A stretch of 32,246 bases of DNA from Desulfuromonas sp. Lineage in GTDB: Bacteria; Desulfobacterota; Desulfuromonadia; Desulfuromonadales; Geothermobacteraceae. The position numbers and the translations under genes are program-made. Below, piece after piece: positions 1-7,793 of this stretch. Within the stretch, counting starts at the first letter, position 1, and the number at the start of each line of letters is the position of its first letter. Location of the stretch: assembly GCA_002868905.1 (NCBI GenBank), contig PKUA01000083.1, forward strand, positions 1-32,246, in the 5' to 3' direction. Below the pieces are notes generated by a model that made no database searches, was not told where the DNA came from, and was given only the letters and a program-made list of their open reading frames with translations.

Positions 1-1
1 G

Positions 2-703
2 ATTCGGGACCTTCAGCGGGAGCTCGCTTTACGTCCTCTGGAGGCCGAGCGGAAAATCGCCCTGCTCGACCGTGCGGACACCCTCAACCTCGCTGCTGGC
101 AATTCCTTTCTCAAAACCCTCGAGGAGCCTCCGGGCAGCGCATTGATCATCCTGCTGAGCGCCCATCCCGAGAGGTTACTGCCGACGATCCGGTCCCGCT
201 GTCAACCGTTACCGTTTCGCAAACTTTCCCGCGATGATATCGAGACAGCCCTCCACCGCAGGCTCGGACTGAATGAGGTTGAATGCCATGTCCTGGCCGC
301 ACTGTCGGAAGGAAGCTTCCACAAGGCGTTTGGAGATGAACGTTCCCTTTATCTCGAAGAACGCGTAACAATTATCAAGGCCATAGCGAACTTGTCGACG
401 TTGGCTATCGGCCCAATGCTGGATCTTGCCGAAAAACTCTCCAAGGAAAAAGAGAACCTACCCCAGCTCCTGGAGATTGTGCTCGCCTTTTACCGGGATT
501 TGTTTCTGATACTTCACGGACGACCTGAATCGGAGATCGTGAATATCGACCTGATGGAACTACTGGAAACAATGGCCCATCGGACCGGAGTCAAGACAGT
601 TCTCTACCAGCTTGCTGCGGTACTACGCACGATTGACCTGCTCGGCCGGAACGTTAATCGTCAACTGGCCCTCGAAATGATGTTACACGACCTGGCCGCC
701 TGA
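2..703 (+). CDS. holB: DNA polymerase III delta' subunit (partial, 5' end outside window)
   Basis: This is the C-terminal part of the clamp-loader subunit delta', which helps load the sliding clamp onto primed DNA. The reading frame is open from the first bases of the window, so the Walker-A region lies upstream and is not seen. The visible part begins with IRDLQRELALRPLEAERKI and contains NSFLKTLEEPP, the classic delta'/tau block, then a segment ending in RSRCQPLPF, which is the SRC region of clamp-loader AAA+ proteins. The remaining 150 or so residues are helical, as expected for the C-terminal collar domain. It is followed after 32 bases by the PSP1 gene and then metG, an order I recall from Geobacter-type genomes. 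A tau/gamma subunit is unlikely given this neighbourhood. Confidence 0.9.
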   Translation: MRDLQRELALRPLEAERKIALLDRADTLNLAAGNSFLKTLEEPPGSALIILLSAHPERLLPTIRSRCQPLPFRKLSRDDIETALHRRLGLNEVECHVLAALSEGSFHKAFGDERSLYLEERVTIIKAIANLSTLAIGPMLDLAEKLSKEKENLPQLLEIVLAFYRDLFLILHGRPESEIVNIDLMELLETMAHRTGVKTVLYQLAAVLRTIDLLGRNVNRQLALEMMLHDLAA

Positions 704-735
704 AAACGGCTTTTAACGACTGGATATTATTTTTC

Positions 736-1806
736 ATGCGCATTGTCACCATTAAGTTTCGAACTGCCGGAAAACGTTACGATTTCAACGCCCTCGATTT
801 CGAGCTCCACTCCGGGGATGAGATCATTGTCGAAACCGACCGGGGTCGGGCTTTGGGGACCGTTGTCCAGGACCCACGCGATGAACCGGAGCACCCGTCT
901 CCCGAAAAGATCAAAAATGTCATTCGACTGGCCAATGAAGACGACCTGAAAATGGCCGAGGTCAATTCCGGCCGGGAAAAAGAGGCTTTCGATTACTGTC
1001 AAAAACGTATCGCCGAACGTGGCATGGAGATGAAACTGGTCCGCGCCGAATACCTTTACGACGGATCGAAGATCCTTTTCTATTTTACGGCCGATGGCCG
1101 CGTCGATTTCAGGGAACTGGTTCGCGACCTCGCCCATCACTTCCATACCCGGATCGAGATGCGGCAGATCGGTGTCAGGGACGAGGCAAAACTGACCGGA
1201 GGTATCGGTATCTGCGGTCGCGAGCTGTGCTGCTGCTCCTTCCTGACCGAATTCAACCCGGTATCGGTCAAAATGGCCAAGGAACAGGGGTTGGCGCTCA
1301 ACCCGAACAAGATCTCCGGTCAGTGCGGGCGTCTTCTCTGTTGCCTCAGTTACGAATTCAAAACCTATTGCGATTTGAAAAAGGGGCTGCCACGCAGCGG
1401 AAAACGGATCGAATTCGACGGTCGACAGGTCGATATCCTCGATGTCAACATCATTGGTCAGAAAATTACCATCGGCTTGGGTGAAGGAAAACGTGAAACG
1501 TTGACCGCCGAGCAGTTCCGCAAGGGGAAACTGACCACTGAATCGTCAGGAGAGAAACAACAACAGCCCGAACAACGTCCTCCGAGGCCCAGAAACGCAA
1601 GCAAGCCCGGGGCCCCCTCTTCGGAGACCGAGGGCAAATCACAACAGGGCGACAGGCGCAAGAAAAAACCCCGCCCCCAACCCCGCCCCGAAGCGCAGCA
1701 GGATAAACAGGCGAAACCGCCCGAGACTAAGTCGGAATCCGAAACCAAGCCGCGGCCTAAACGGAGGCGACGAGGACGGCGACGGCCGAAACCGAAAACC
1801 GAATGA
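736..1806 (+). CDS. ricT: PSP1 domain protein, RicT/YaaT-like
   Basis: This 356-residue protein has the PSP1 C-terminal domain found in Bacillus RicT (YaaT), a Fe-S protein that works with RicA and RicF in RNA processing and developmental control. The N-terminal half opens with a beta-rich segment (MRIVTIKFRTAGKRYDF). Two cysteine groups follow near residues 158-164 (CGRELCCC) and 194-201 (CGRLLCC); these match the cluster-binding region of RicT. The last 90 or so residues are a low-complexity Lys/Arg/Pro/Gln tail ending in RRRRGRRRPKPKTE, which looks disordered and could bind nucleic acid. There is no strong Shine-Dalgarno before the ATG, but it sits 32 bases after holB, suggesting co-transcription. 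The family call is firm; the cellular role in this organism is inferred. Confidence 0.88.
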   Translation: MRIVTIKFRTAGKRYDFNALDFELHSGDEIIVETDRGRALGTVVQDPRDEPEHPSPEKIKNVIRLANEDDLKMAEVNSGREKEAFDYCQKRIAERGMEMKLVRAEYLYDGSKILFYFTADGRVDFRELVRDLAHHFHTRIEMRQIGVRDEAKLTGGIGICGRELCCCSFLTEFNPVSVKMAKEQGLALNPNKISGQCGRLLCCLSYEFKTYCDLKKGLPRSGKRIEFDGRQVDILDVNIIGQKITIGLGEGKRETLTAEQFRKGKLTTESSGEKQQQPEQRPPRPRNASKPGAPSSETEGKSQQGDRRKKKPRPQPRPEAQQDKQAKPPETKSESETKPRPKRRRRGRRRPKPKTE

Positions 1807-1900
1807 GAAAAACGGCCATACTGACCGGCGGATATCGGTACCATTTTTAAGTATTATATTCAGTCATCATCGCTTTTGAGTACGTGACGAGGGAGTGAAC

Positions 1901-3433
1901 ATGTCCAAGAAATTCTATATCACAACGCCGATTTACTATGTTAATGACGTCCCACATATCGGCCATGCCTACACCACGCTGGCCTGTGACGTTCTGGCTC
2001 GATACAAGCGCTCCCGCGGTTTCGATGTTTTTTTCCTGACCGGGACCGACGAACATGGTCAAAAAGTCGAGAAAGCAGCACAGGCTCAGGGCGAGACACC
2101 TCTCGAACTTGCCGACAGGGTGATGAAGCGTTTTCAGTCACTCTGGGAAAAGCTGAACTGCTCGAATACCGACTTCATCCGCACGTCCCAGGAGCGGCAC
2201 AAGATCGGTGTGCAACAGATGTTCAAACTGATCAAGGAAAAAGGTGACATTTATCTCGGCGAATATGAGGATTGGTATTGTACTCCCTGCGAGACCTTCT
2301 GGACCGAAAAACAACTGCTTGATGGCTGTTGCCCCGATTGCGGGCGTCAGACGGATAAACTGAAGGAAGAATCCTACTTTTTCCGCATGAGCAAATACCA
2401 ACAGGCCCTTCTCGACCATATCGAGGCGAACCCTGACTTTATCCAGCCCCGATCTCGTAAAAACGAAATCCTCAGTTTTGTTAAAGAAGGTCTGCGCGAT
2501 CTGTCGATTTCCCGCACCAGCTTCTCCTGGGGGATTCCTGTCCCCGAGGATGAGAAGCATGTGATCTATGTCTGGTTCGACGCCCTGAACAACTACATCA
2601 CCGCGCTCGGTTACCCGCATACCGAATCCGGAAACTTTGCGCAGTTCTGGCCGGCAGATGTCCATGTCATCGGCAAAGACATTCTCCGTTTTCATGCAGT
2701 TTACTGGCCTACATTCCTGCTTGCCGCAGGCGTTCCGCTCCCGGAAAAGGTCTTTGCTCATGGCTGGTGGACCGTCGAGGGGCAGAAGATGAGCAAAAGC
2801 CTGCGCAATGTGGTTGAACCGAATATGCTGATCGAAAAATTCGGAGTCGACCCCATCCGTTACTTTCTGCTGCGGGAGGTCCCCTTCGGCCTCGACGGTG
2901 ATTTTTCCCACACGGCCCTGGTCAACCGAATCAACTCAGATCTCGCCAACGATATCGGCAACCTGCTCAGTCGCAGTTCAGCCATGATCAATAAGTATTT
3001 CAACGGCTCTCTACCGAAACCGGCAGTGGACCTGGATGTGGACGCAAAACTGAAGGATTCGGTGCCCGAGACCGTCGCCCGGATCGATGAGAACATGACC
3101 GAGCTCGCCTTTAACAAGGTGCTCATCGCTATCTGGGAGTTGATCGGTGCCGGCAACAAGTATATCGACGAGACGGCCCCCTGGGCCCTCGCCAAGGACC
3201 CTGAGCAACAGGAACGACTCGGCACTGTCATGTACAACTTGATGGAACTCCAACGCATCATCGCCCTGCTGGTCGCTCCGTTTATGCCGGAAACCGCTGA
3301 AAAAATGCAGGCAGTGATGGGACTTGAACCTTCGAGCCAGAGTCTTGAGAAGAACGAGGCCTGGGGCGGGCTCACTCCGGGAATCACCATCATCAAGGCT
3401 GAGCCATTGTTTCCGCGGATTGAAGTCGAGTAA
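1901..3433 (+). CDS. metG: Methionyl-tRNA synthetase
   Basis: This cytoplasmic class I aminoacyl-tRNA synthetase charges tRNA-Met. The N-terminus MSKKFYITTPIYYVNDVPHI leads into the HIGH motif, and KMSKSLRN is the KMSKS loop. Between them lies a zinc knuckle with CTPC and CCPDC pairs, and the WFDALNNYI segment typical of MetRS. The protein is 510 residues and ends after the anticodon-binding helical domain, so it lacks the C-terminal Trbp111/EMAP-II-like dimerisation domain of longer bacterial MetRS. An upstream in-frame GTG at 1895 exists, but the GAGGG at 1889-1893 is correctly spaced only for the ATG at 1901. A strong hairpin follows the stop codon. Confidence 0.96.
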   Translation: MSKKFYITTPIYYVNDVPHIGHAYTTLACDVLARYKRSRGFDVFFLTGTDEHGQKVEKAAQAQGETPLELADRVMKRFQSLWEKLNCSNTDFIRTSQERHKIGVQQMFKLIKEKGDIYLGEYEDWYCTPCETFWTEKQLLDGCCPDCGRQTDKLKEESYFFRMSKYQQALLDHIEANPDFIQPRSRKNEILSFVKEGLRDLSISRTSFSWGIPVPEDEKHVIYVWFDALNNYITALGYPHTESGNFAQFWPADVHVIGKDILRFHAVYWPTFLLAAGVPLPEKVFAHGWWTVEGQKMSKSLRNVVEPNMLIEKFGVDPIRYFLLREVPFGLDGDFSHTALVNRINSDLANDIGNLLSRSSAMINKYFNGSLPKPAVDLDVDAKLKDSVPETVARIDENMTELAFNKVLIAIWELIGAGNKYIDETAPWALAKDPEQQERLGTVMYNLMELQRIIALLVAPFMPETAEKMQAVMGLEPSSQSLEKNEAWGGLTPGITIIKAEPLFPRIEVE

Positions 3434-3462
3434 ACTGTTTACAAACAGCATTGAAGATCGAT

Positions 3463-3496
3463 TTTCAAGGGCGCTGCGGCGCCCTTGAAACGTTTT
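3463..3496 (+). terminator. Rho-independent-type hairpin after metG
   Basis: Positions 3463-3474 (TTTCAAGGGCGC) pair perfectly with 3479-3490 across a 4-base loop, and a short CGTTTT run follows. It lies 29 bases after the metG stop and before the downstream TatD start, which argues that the in-frame TTG at 3451 is not a real start. The T-tract is short, so termination may be partial. Confidence 0.7.
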
Positions 3497-3513
3497 GCCG
3501 GAGTCAGACAACC

Positions 3514-4899
3514 ATGAGTTCACTTCCACCATTAATCGACACCCACGCGCACCTCGACAGTTCACAGTATCATGAAGACCTGGATGCCGTTCTGCTAAGG
3601 GCGCAGGAAAACGGAATTTCCAATATCATCACGATCGGGTGCGACCTCCCGAGTTCAAAAAAGAGCGTCGCTCTGGCGGAATCGATCCCGGGACTATACG
3701 CAGCCGTCGGCGTCCATCCCCACGACGCGTCGACAGTCGACGCTGCCTGTCTCAGGGAGATTGGACAGCTTGCCGGCTCGGACAAGGTCGTTGCCGTTGG
3801 CGAAATCGGCCTCGATTACTACCGGGATCGCTCACCCCGCGAAACTCAACGGAAAGTCTTCAGTCAACAGATCGAACTCGCCAAAGAGATGAACCTGCCG
3901 ATCATCGTTCATGACCGCGATGCCCATTTTGATGTCATTGATATCATGGGGCAATCCGGCGCGGAGGATGTCGGTGGGATACTGCACTGTTTCAGCGGAG
4001 ACCTGGACATGGCCCGCAAGTGCATTGACCTGGGGTTCCTGATCTCTTTCGCCGGTCCCCTTACCTACCCGAAAAATGATCAGTTGCGCGATATCGCCCG
4101 GCAAATTCCAACGGAACATTTGCTGGTCGAGACTGACTGCCCCTACCTTGCACCGCAAAAATTCCGGGGCAAACGGAACGAGCCTGCATACGTGCGTCAT
4201 ACGGCCGAAAAGCTGGCCGAAATCAAGGGCCTGAGTATGGAGGACATTTCCCGCATCGTCCAGCTCAACTGCCAGCGACTGTTCGGCATCGGCCGGATCG
4301 ATCAGTCGACCAAAATCGCCTACAAGATCAGGAATTCCCTCTACCTGAACGTCACCAATCGCTGCACCAATCAGTGCGTCTTCTGCGCGAAACGGAATGA
4401 CTTCTTCGTCAAGGGCCATCAGCTGCGCCTCGAGAGTGAACCATCCGCAGCTGAAGTCATCAGCGCTATTGGAGAACCGTCCGTTTACGACGAGATCGTT
4501 TTCTGCGGCTACGGCGAACCGCTGCTGCGTCTCGATCTGGTCATCGAAGTTGCCGCCTGGTTAAAGAAAAAGGGCTGCAGGGTCCGGATCAATACGGACG
4601 GCCTCGCCAACCTGGTCCACCAGCGGAATATCCTGCCGGATTTAACGGGTCTGGTTGACGTTATCTCGGTATCACTGAATGCGGCCGATCCGGCAACCTA
4701 CCAACACTGGTGCCAGTCGACCATTGGCGAAGAAGCCTTCGATGGAGTTGTCTCTTTTCTGGAGCTGGCGAAGGACCAGGTCCCGACCGTCATTGCGACA
4801 GCCGTAACCCTCCCGGAGGTCGACATGCGCGCCTGCAGGGCACTGGCAGACAGAATCGGGGTAGAATTTCGCGAACGACCCTATAACGAGGTGGGGTAA
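3514..4899 (+). CDS. TatD family hydrolase fused to a radical SAM domain
   Basis: This 461-residue protein joins two enzymes. Residues 1 to about 260 are a TatD-type metal-dependent deoxyribonuclease/hydrolase: it starts with LIDTHAHLD (metal-binding HxH), has GEIGLDYYRD, HDRD, HCFSG and ETDCPYLAP, and ends with the CQRLFG helix. Residues from about 280 to the end are a radical SAM domain, with the cluster motif CTNQCVFC (CxxxCxxC) after YLNVTNR and a GYGEPLLRLD segment. I recall radical SAM proteins associated with TatD as a recognised family; the reaction is unknown. The ATG at 3514 has a GGAG 10 bases upstream and starts the conserved TatD sequence; the in-frame TTG at 3451 would place the metG terminator inside the gene. 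It is convergent with the PilZ gene. Confidence 0.9.
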   Translation: MSSLPPLIDTHAHLDSSQYHEDLDAVLLRAQENGISNIITIGCDLPSSKKSVALAESIPGLYAAVGVHPHDASTVDAACLREIGQLAGSDKVVAVGEIGLDYYRDRSPRETQRKVFSQQIELAKEMNLPIIVHDRDAHFDVIDIMGQSGAEDVGGILHCFSGDLDMARKCIDLGFLISFAGPLTYPKNDQLRDIARQIPTEHLLVETDCPYLAPQKFRGKRNEPAYVRHTAEKLAEIKGLSMEDISRIVQLNCQRLFGIGRIDQSTKIAYKIRNSLYLNVTNRCTNQCVFCAKRNDFFVKGHQLRLESEPSAAEVISAIGEPSVYDEIVFCGYGEPLLRLDLVIEVAAWLKKKGCRVRINTDGLANLVHQRNILPDLTGLVDVISVSLNAADPATYQHWCQSTIGEEAFDGVVSFLELAKDQVPTVIATAVTLPEVDMRACRALADRIGVEFRERPYNEVG

Positions 4900-4931
4900 A
4901 AATCTTCGAGGGTGTGGCAGGCAGGGGCTGG

Positions 4932-5294
4932 CTAGCCGGATACTGCCGTACGATCGTTATGCAGCCCGTCGAGTTCCGTGCAGAAATCGCGATAGGCGTC
5001 CTCACCCTGAAGGATTCGGTGGATTCTCATGCCCATCCCACCGCGCATTCTCCGTATCATGGTTGGCGGAACCCGTTTTGCCCAACGAACTCTGGCTTCG
5101 ATCTGAACCAGGGATCGGTCTGGGAGGGTGAGTTCGACCAGGAGAAGGGTCCCTGGGTTAAACACGACCCCGGACTTGATAAAGAAACCCTGGGCTGAGA
5201 TGTCATCCGTAAAGGCAATACGCGTCGGCCGATCTTGACCGAAACGGACATTCACCCTCTTCCGGTGCCTGGTTTCGTCTCTTAATTCTGCCAC
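4932..5294 (-). CDS. PilZ domain protein (c-di-GMP receptor)
   Basis: This 120-residue single-domain protein carries both c-di-GMP-binding signatures of PilZ: an RxxxR motif near residues 9-13 (RHRKR) and DISAQG (D/NxSxxG) near residues 31-36, followed by a beta-barrel core. It likely changes conformation on binding the messenger and acts on a partner, but no partner gene is adjacent. The start is a GTG preceded closely by GGAGGGG; no other start codon precedes the conserved RxxxR. It is convergent with the TatD/radical SAM gene and has a well-formed promoter upstream that overlaps a palindrome. Confidence 0.88.
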   Translation of the reverse strand: MAELRDETRHRKRVNVRFGQDRPTRIAFTDDISAQGFFIKSGVVFNPGTLLLVELTLPDRSLVQIEARVRWAKRVPPTMIRRMRGGMGMRIHRILQGEDAYRDFCTELDGLHNDRTAVSG

Positions 5295-5336
5295 ATCCCC
5301 TCCAGTTCCTAATAAAATCTCAATGAGTTGACAATT

Positions 5337-5365
5337 ATTTATTCACATTCCCATGTTGACGTCAA
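5337..5365 (-). promoter_or_regulatory. Sigma70-type promoter for the PilZ gene
   Basis: On the minus strand, TTGACG (5365-5360) and ATAAAT (5342-5337) are separated by exactly 17 bases, close to the sigma70 consensus. The predicted transcript starts about 35 bases before the PilZ GTG. The -35 box is inside a 14-bp palindrome, so a repressor there could block polymerase. Confidence 0.5.
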
Positions 5366-5367
5366 CA
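5354..5367. promoter_or_regulatory. 14-bp perfect palindrome, possible operator
   Basis: TGTTGACGTCAACA is perfectly self-complementary and overlaps the -35 element of the PilZ promoter. A further GTTGAC half-site occurs at 5327-5332. The regulator is unknown; the half-site resembles but is not spaced like the HcpR-type site upstream of hcp. Confidence 0.45.
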
Positions 5368-5384
5368 AAAAACAGAATGGCGTT

Positions 5385-5870
5385 CTAACCAGATAACGGA
5401 TCCGGTAATCCCTCTATCTCAAGCACGGCCTGCCATTCTGACGGGGTGACCGGCTGAACCGAAAGCCTGTTCCCCTTCCTGAGAACGCCCATCCCCCGTA
5501 GAACCGGATGCTGCTTCAACATCGCGCGGGTCAAAGGGAGTGGCAGCTCAGATAAAAATTGCACGTCGACCATGGACCAGATCGGTTTTTCAACGGTCGC
5601 CTTCGGATCGAAGTGTTTTTCATTCGGATCGAGGGCGGTGTGGTCCGGATATCCCTCACGGACGACGACAGCCAGGCCGACGATGGCCGGCTCCTTGATG
5701 TTGCTATGATAAAAAAGCACACCGTCCCCGACTTTTATCTCGTCTCGCAGCAGGTTCCTCGCCTGGTAATTCCTGACACCATCCCAGCAGGTGGTTTGGT
5801 CCGGACATTGTTGCAAATCTCCCAGGCCGAAGCAGTCCGGCTCAGATTTCATCAACCAGTAACGTGGCAT
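5385..5870 (-). CDS. EVE domain-containing protein
   Basis: This 161-residue protein is a stand-alone EVE (PUA-like) domain, the family of human THYN1, thought to bind modified bases in DNA or RNA. The opening MPRYWLMKSEPDCFG, then WDGVRNYQARN and VLFYHSN, are the standard blocks lining the ligand pocket. The reading frame extends upstream to 5927, but the ATG at 5870 has AGGAGG seven bases before it and begins the conserved sequence, while the ATG at 5876 is almost on top of the Shine-Dalgarno. It is divergent from hcp. Its substrate here is unknown, and nothing adjacent suggests a defence system. Confidence 0.88.
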   Translation of the reverse strand: MPRYWLMKSEPDCFGLGDLQQCPDQTTCWDGVRNYQARNLLRDEIKVGDGVLFYHSNIKEPAIVGLAVVVREGYPDHTALDPNEKHFDPKATVEKPIWSMVDVQFLSELPLPLTRAMLKQHPVLRGMGVLRKGNRLSVQPVTPSEWQAVLEIEGLPDPLSG

Positions 5871-5903
5871 GAACATTCCTCCTTTATCAAAAAATTGTTT
5901 CTC

Positions 5904-5943
5904 TTGACCGGAGTCAAAGTCTCCCATCTGAGACCGGTATAAG
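5904..5943 (+). promoter_or_regulatory. CRP/FNR-type (HcpR-like) operator plus -10 element for hcp
   Basis: TTGAC-CGGA-GTCAA at 5904-5917 is a perfect inverted repeat with 5-bp arms and a 4-bp spacer, the form recognised by CRP/FNR-family regulators such as HcpR. TATAAG at 5938-5943 is a good -10 box. An A at 5952 as transcription start would put the operator centre at -41.5, the standard class II activator position. No good -35 box is needed in such promoters. The regulator gene is not in this window. Confidence 0.65.
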
Positions 5944-6058
5944 CTCGGCTCACATCGATCAGAAAAGAGTCAGGCGGTTGCCGTCTGGAAATTCTATCAA
6001 AGCACGTTACACTTGTCGGGTCTTTGCGACCCGGGAACCTATCGAAAAGGAGAAAAAT

Positions 6059-7684
6059 ATGTTCTGTTATCAATGTGAAACAGCAGTCAATGGCGTCGGT
6101 TGCGACAAGGTCGGGGTCTGCGGCAAGCAGCCGACCACCTCGGATCTCCAGGATCTCCTGGTCTATACCGTCAAAGGGATCAGCTTCTGGGCCGATCTCG
6201 CCCGGACCAAGGGAGCCAAGAACGATGAGATCGACCGTTTTGTGATTGAAGCCCTGTTTACCACGGTCACCAACGTCGACTTTTCCGATGACTCCGTCGC
6301 CGCTGTTATCGCCGAAGCGGTTGCACTACGCGACAAGGCTCGCTTCCTGGCGGAACAAGCCGGAGCACAGGCTGACACCATTCCGGAAGCGGCGCAAAAC
6401 TGGGAATTTCCTACTGACCGTACCGCCCAACTCGCCCTCGCCCAGCTGCACGGAGTCAAAGATCCGACAATCGACCCGGACATCCAGTCGATGCGCAGCA
6501 CCATCCTGTTCGGCATCAAGGGATACGCCGCCTATGCCGATCATGCTTTGATCCTGGAACATGAGAGCGAAGAGATCTACGCCTTCACCCACAAGGCCCT
6601 CGCAGAACTTCAGAACGACAGCCTCGGCCTGATGGATTATGTCAATCTCGCCATGGAGACCGGTCGTATCAACCTGGTGACCATGGAGTTGCTCAACAAT
6701 GCTCACACTGAACGTTACGGCCACCCGGTTCCGACCCCGGTCCAACTCGGCACCAAGGCGGGCAAGGCGATCCTGGTCTCCGGCCACGACCTCAAGTTCC
6801 TCGAAGAGCTGTTGATTCAAACCGAAGGAAAAGGGATCAACATTTACACCCACGGGGAAATGCTCCCGGCCCACGGCTACCCGGGTCTGAAGAAATACGC
6901 TCACCTGGCCGGCAATTATGGCGGTGCCTGGCAGGACCAGCACACCGAATTCCAGGCGTTCCCCGGCGCTATCATCTTCAACACCAACTGTATCCAGCGC
7001 CCGGCCGCCGACTACAAGGAGCGGCTGTTTACCTGGGGACGCGTACAGTTCCCAGACGTCAAACATGTCGATGGCTGGGATTTCAGCGAGGTGATCGACT
7101 GCGCCCTCGCCTGTGAAGGGTTCGAGGACAATCCGGGCCAGGAGATCCTGACCGGATTCGGCCACAACGCCGTGCTCGGCGTCGCCGACAAGGTAATCGA
7201 GGCGGTCAAGTCCGGCGACATCAAGCATTTCTTCCTGGTCGGCGGTTGCGACGGCGCCAAGCCGGGCCGTAATTACTACACCGAATTCGCCGAGAAGGCA
7301 CCGAAGGATACGGTGATCCTGACCCTCGCCTGCGGAAAGTTCCGTTTCAACAAGATGGAGTTCGGCGATATCGGCGGCATTCCACGTCTGCTCGACGTCG
7401 GCCAATGCAACGACGCCTACTCCGCCGTTCAGATCGCGGTCGCCCTGGCCAATGCCTTCGAATGCGGCGTCAACGACCTGCCGCTCTCGCTGGTCCTCTC
7501 CTGGTATGAGCAGAAAGCGGTCGCCATCTTGTTGACCCTGCTCCATCTCGGGATCAAGAACATCAAGATCGGCCCGAGCCTGCCGGCCTTCATCACTCCG
7601 AATGTGTTGAACTTCCTGGTGGAAAACTTCAACATTGCCCCGGTCAGCACCCCGGATGCCGACCTGAAAGAGATCCTGGGCTGA
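6059..7684 (+). CDS. hcp: Hybrid cluster protein (hydroxylamine reductase)
   Basis: Hcp is a cytoplasmic Fe-S protein that handles nitric oxide or hydroxylamine under anaerobic nitrosative stress. The N-terminal cysteines C3, C6, C15 and C21 have the spacing of the anaerobe-type (class I) 4Fe-4S cluster. Later blocks such as SGHDLKFLEE, YTHGEMLPAHGYP, FNTNCIQRP, GGCDGAKPGRNYY, LACGKFRFNK and DVGQCNDAYS carry the ligands of the hybrid cluster. At 541 residues it is full length. The frame runs 27 codons further upstream, but AAGGAG at 6047-6052 and the invariant MFCYQCE start fix the ATG at 6059. No hcr reductase gene follows; a strong terminator does, so it is probably monocistronic. Confidence 0.96.
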   Translation: MFCYQCETAVNGVGCDKVGVCGKQPTTSDLQDLLVYTVKGISFWADLARTKGAKNDEIDRFVIEALFTTVTNVDFSDDSVAAVIAEAVALRDKARFLAEQAGAQADTIPEAAQNWEFPTDRTAQLALAQLHGVKDPTIDPDIQSMRSTILFGIKGYAAYADHALILEHESEEIYAFTHKALAELQNDSLGLMDYVNLAMETGRINLVTMELLNNAHTERYGHPVPTPVQLGTKAGKAILVSGHDLKFLEELLIQTEGKGINIYTHGEMLPAHGYPGLKKYAHLAGNYGGAWQDQHTEFQAFPGAIIFNTNCIQRPAADYKERLFTWGRVQFPDVKHVDGWDFSEVIDCALACEGFEDNPGQEILTGFGHNAVLGVADKVIEAVKSGDIKHFFLVGGCDGAKPGRNYYTEFAEKAPKDTVILTLACGKFRFNKMEFGDIGGIPRLLDVGQCNDAYSAVQIAVALANAFECGVNDLPLSLVLSWYEQKAVAILLTLLHLGIKNIKIGPSLPAFITPNVLNFLVENFNIAPVSTPDADLKEILG

Positions 7685-7701
7685 TCAGCTTTTTACTCCG
7701 A

Positions 7702-7744
7702 ACAAGACCGGCCGGGGCAATCGCCCCGGCCGGTCTTGTATTTT
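7702..7744 (+). terminator. Strong rho-independent terminator after hcp
   Basis: A 17-bp perfect stem (7702-7718 with 7723-7739) around an AATC loop is followed by ATTTT. The GC-rich core and position 17 bases after the hcp stop make it a convincing terminator. It isolates hcp from the MFS gene. Confidence 0.88.
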
Positions 7745-7793
7745 GCCCTCATATCGGGGAGAATGGCGCCACTTTCCCCGGAGACGCCCACTC

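Noticed and set aside
3451-3513. Upstream TTG start for the TatD/radical SAM protein
   Set aside because: The extension runs through the metG terminator hairpin, and the ATG at 3514 begins the conserved TatD sequence.
6326-7546. 406-codon minus-strand open frame inside hcp
   Set aside because: It is the antisense of highly conserved hcp and has no recognisable domain or Shine-Dalgarno.
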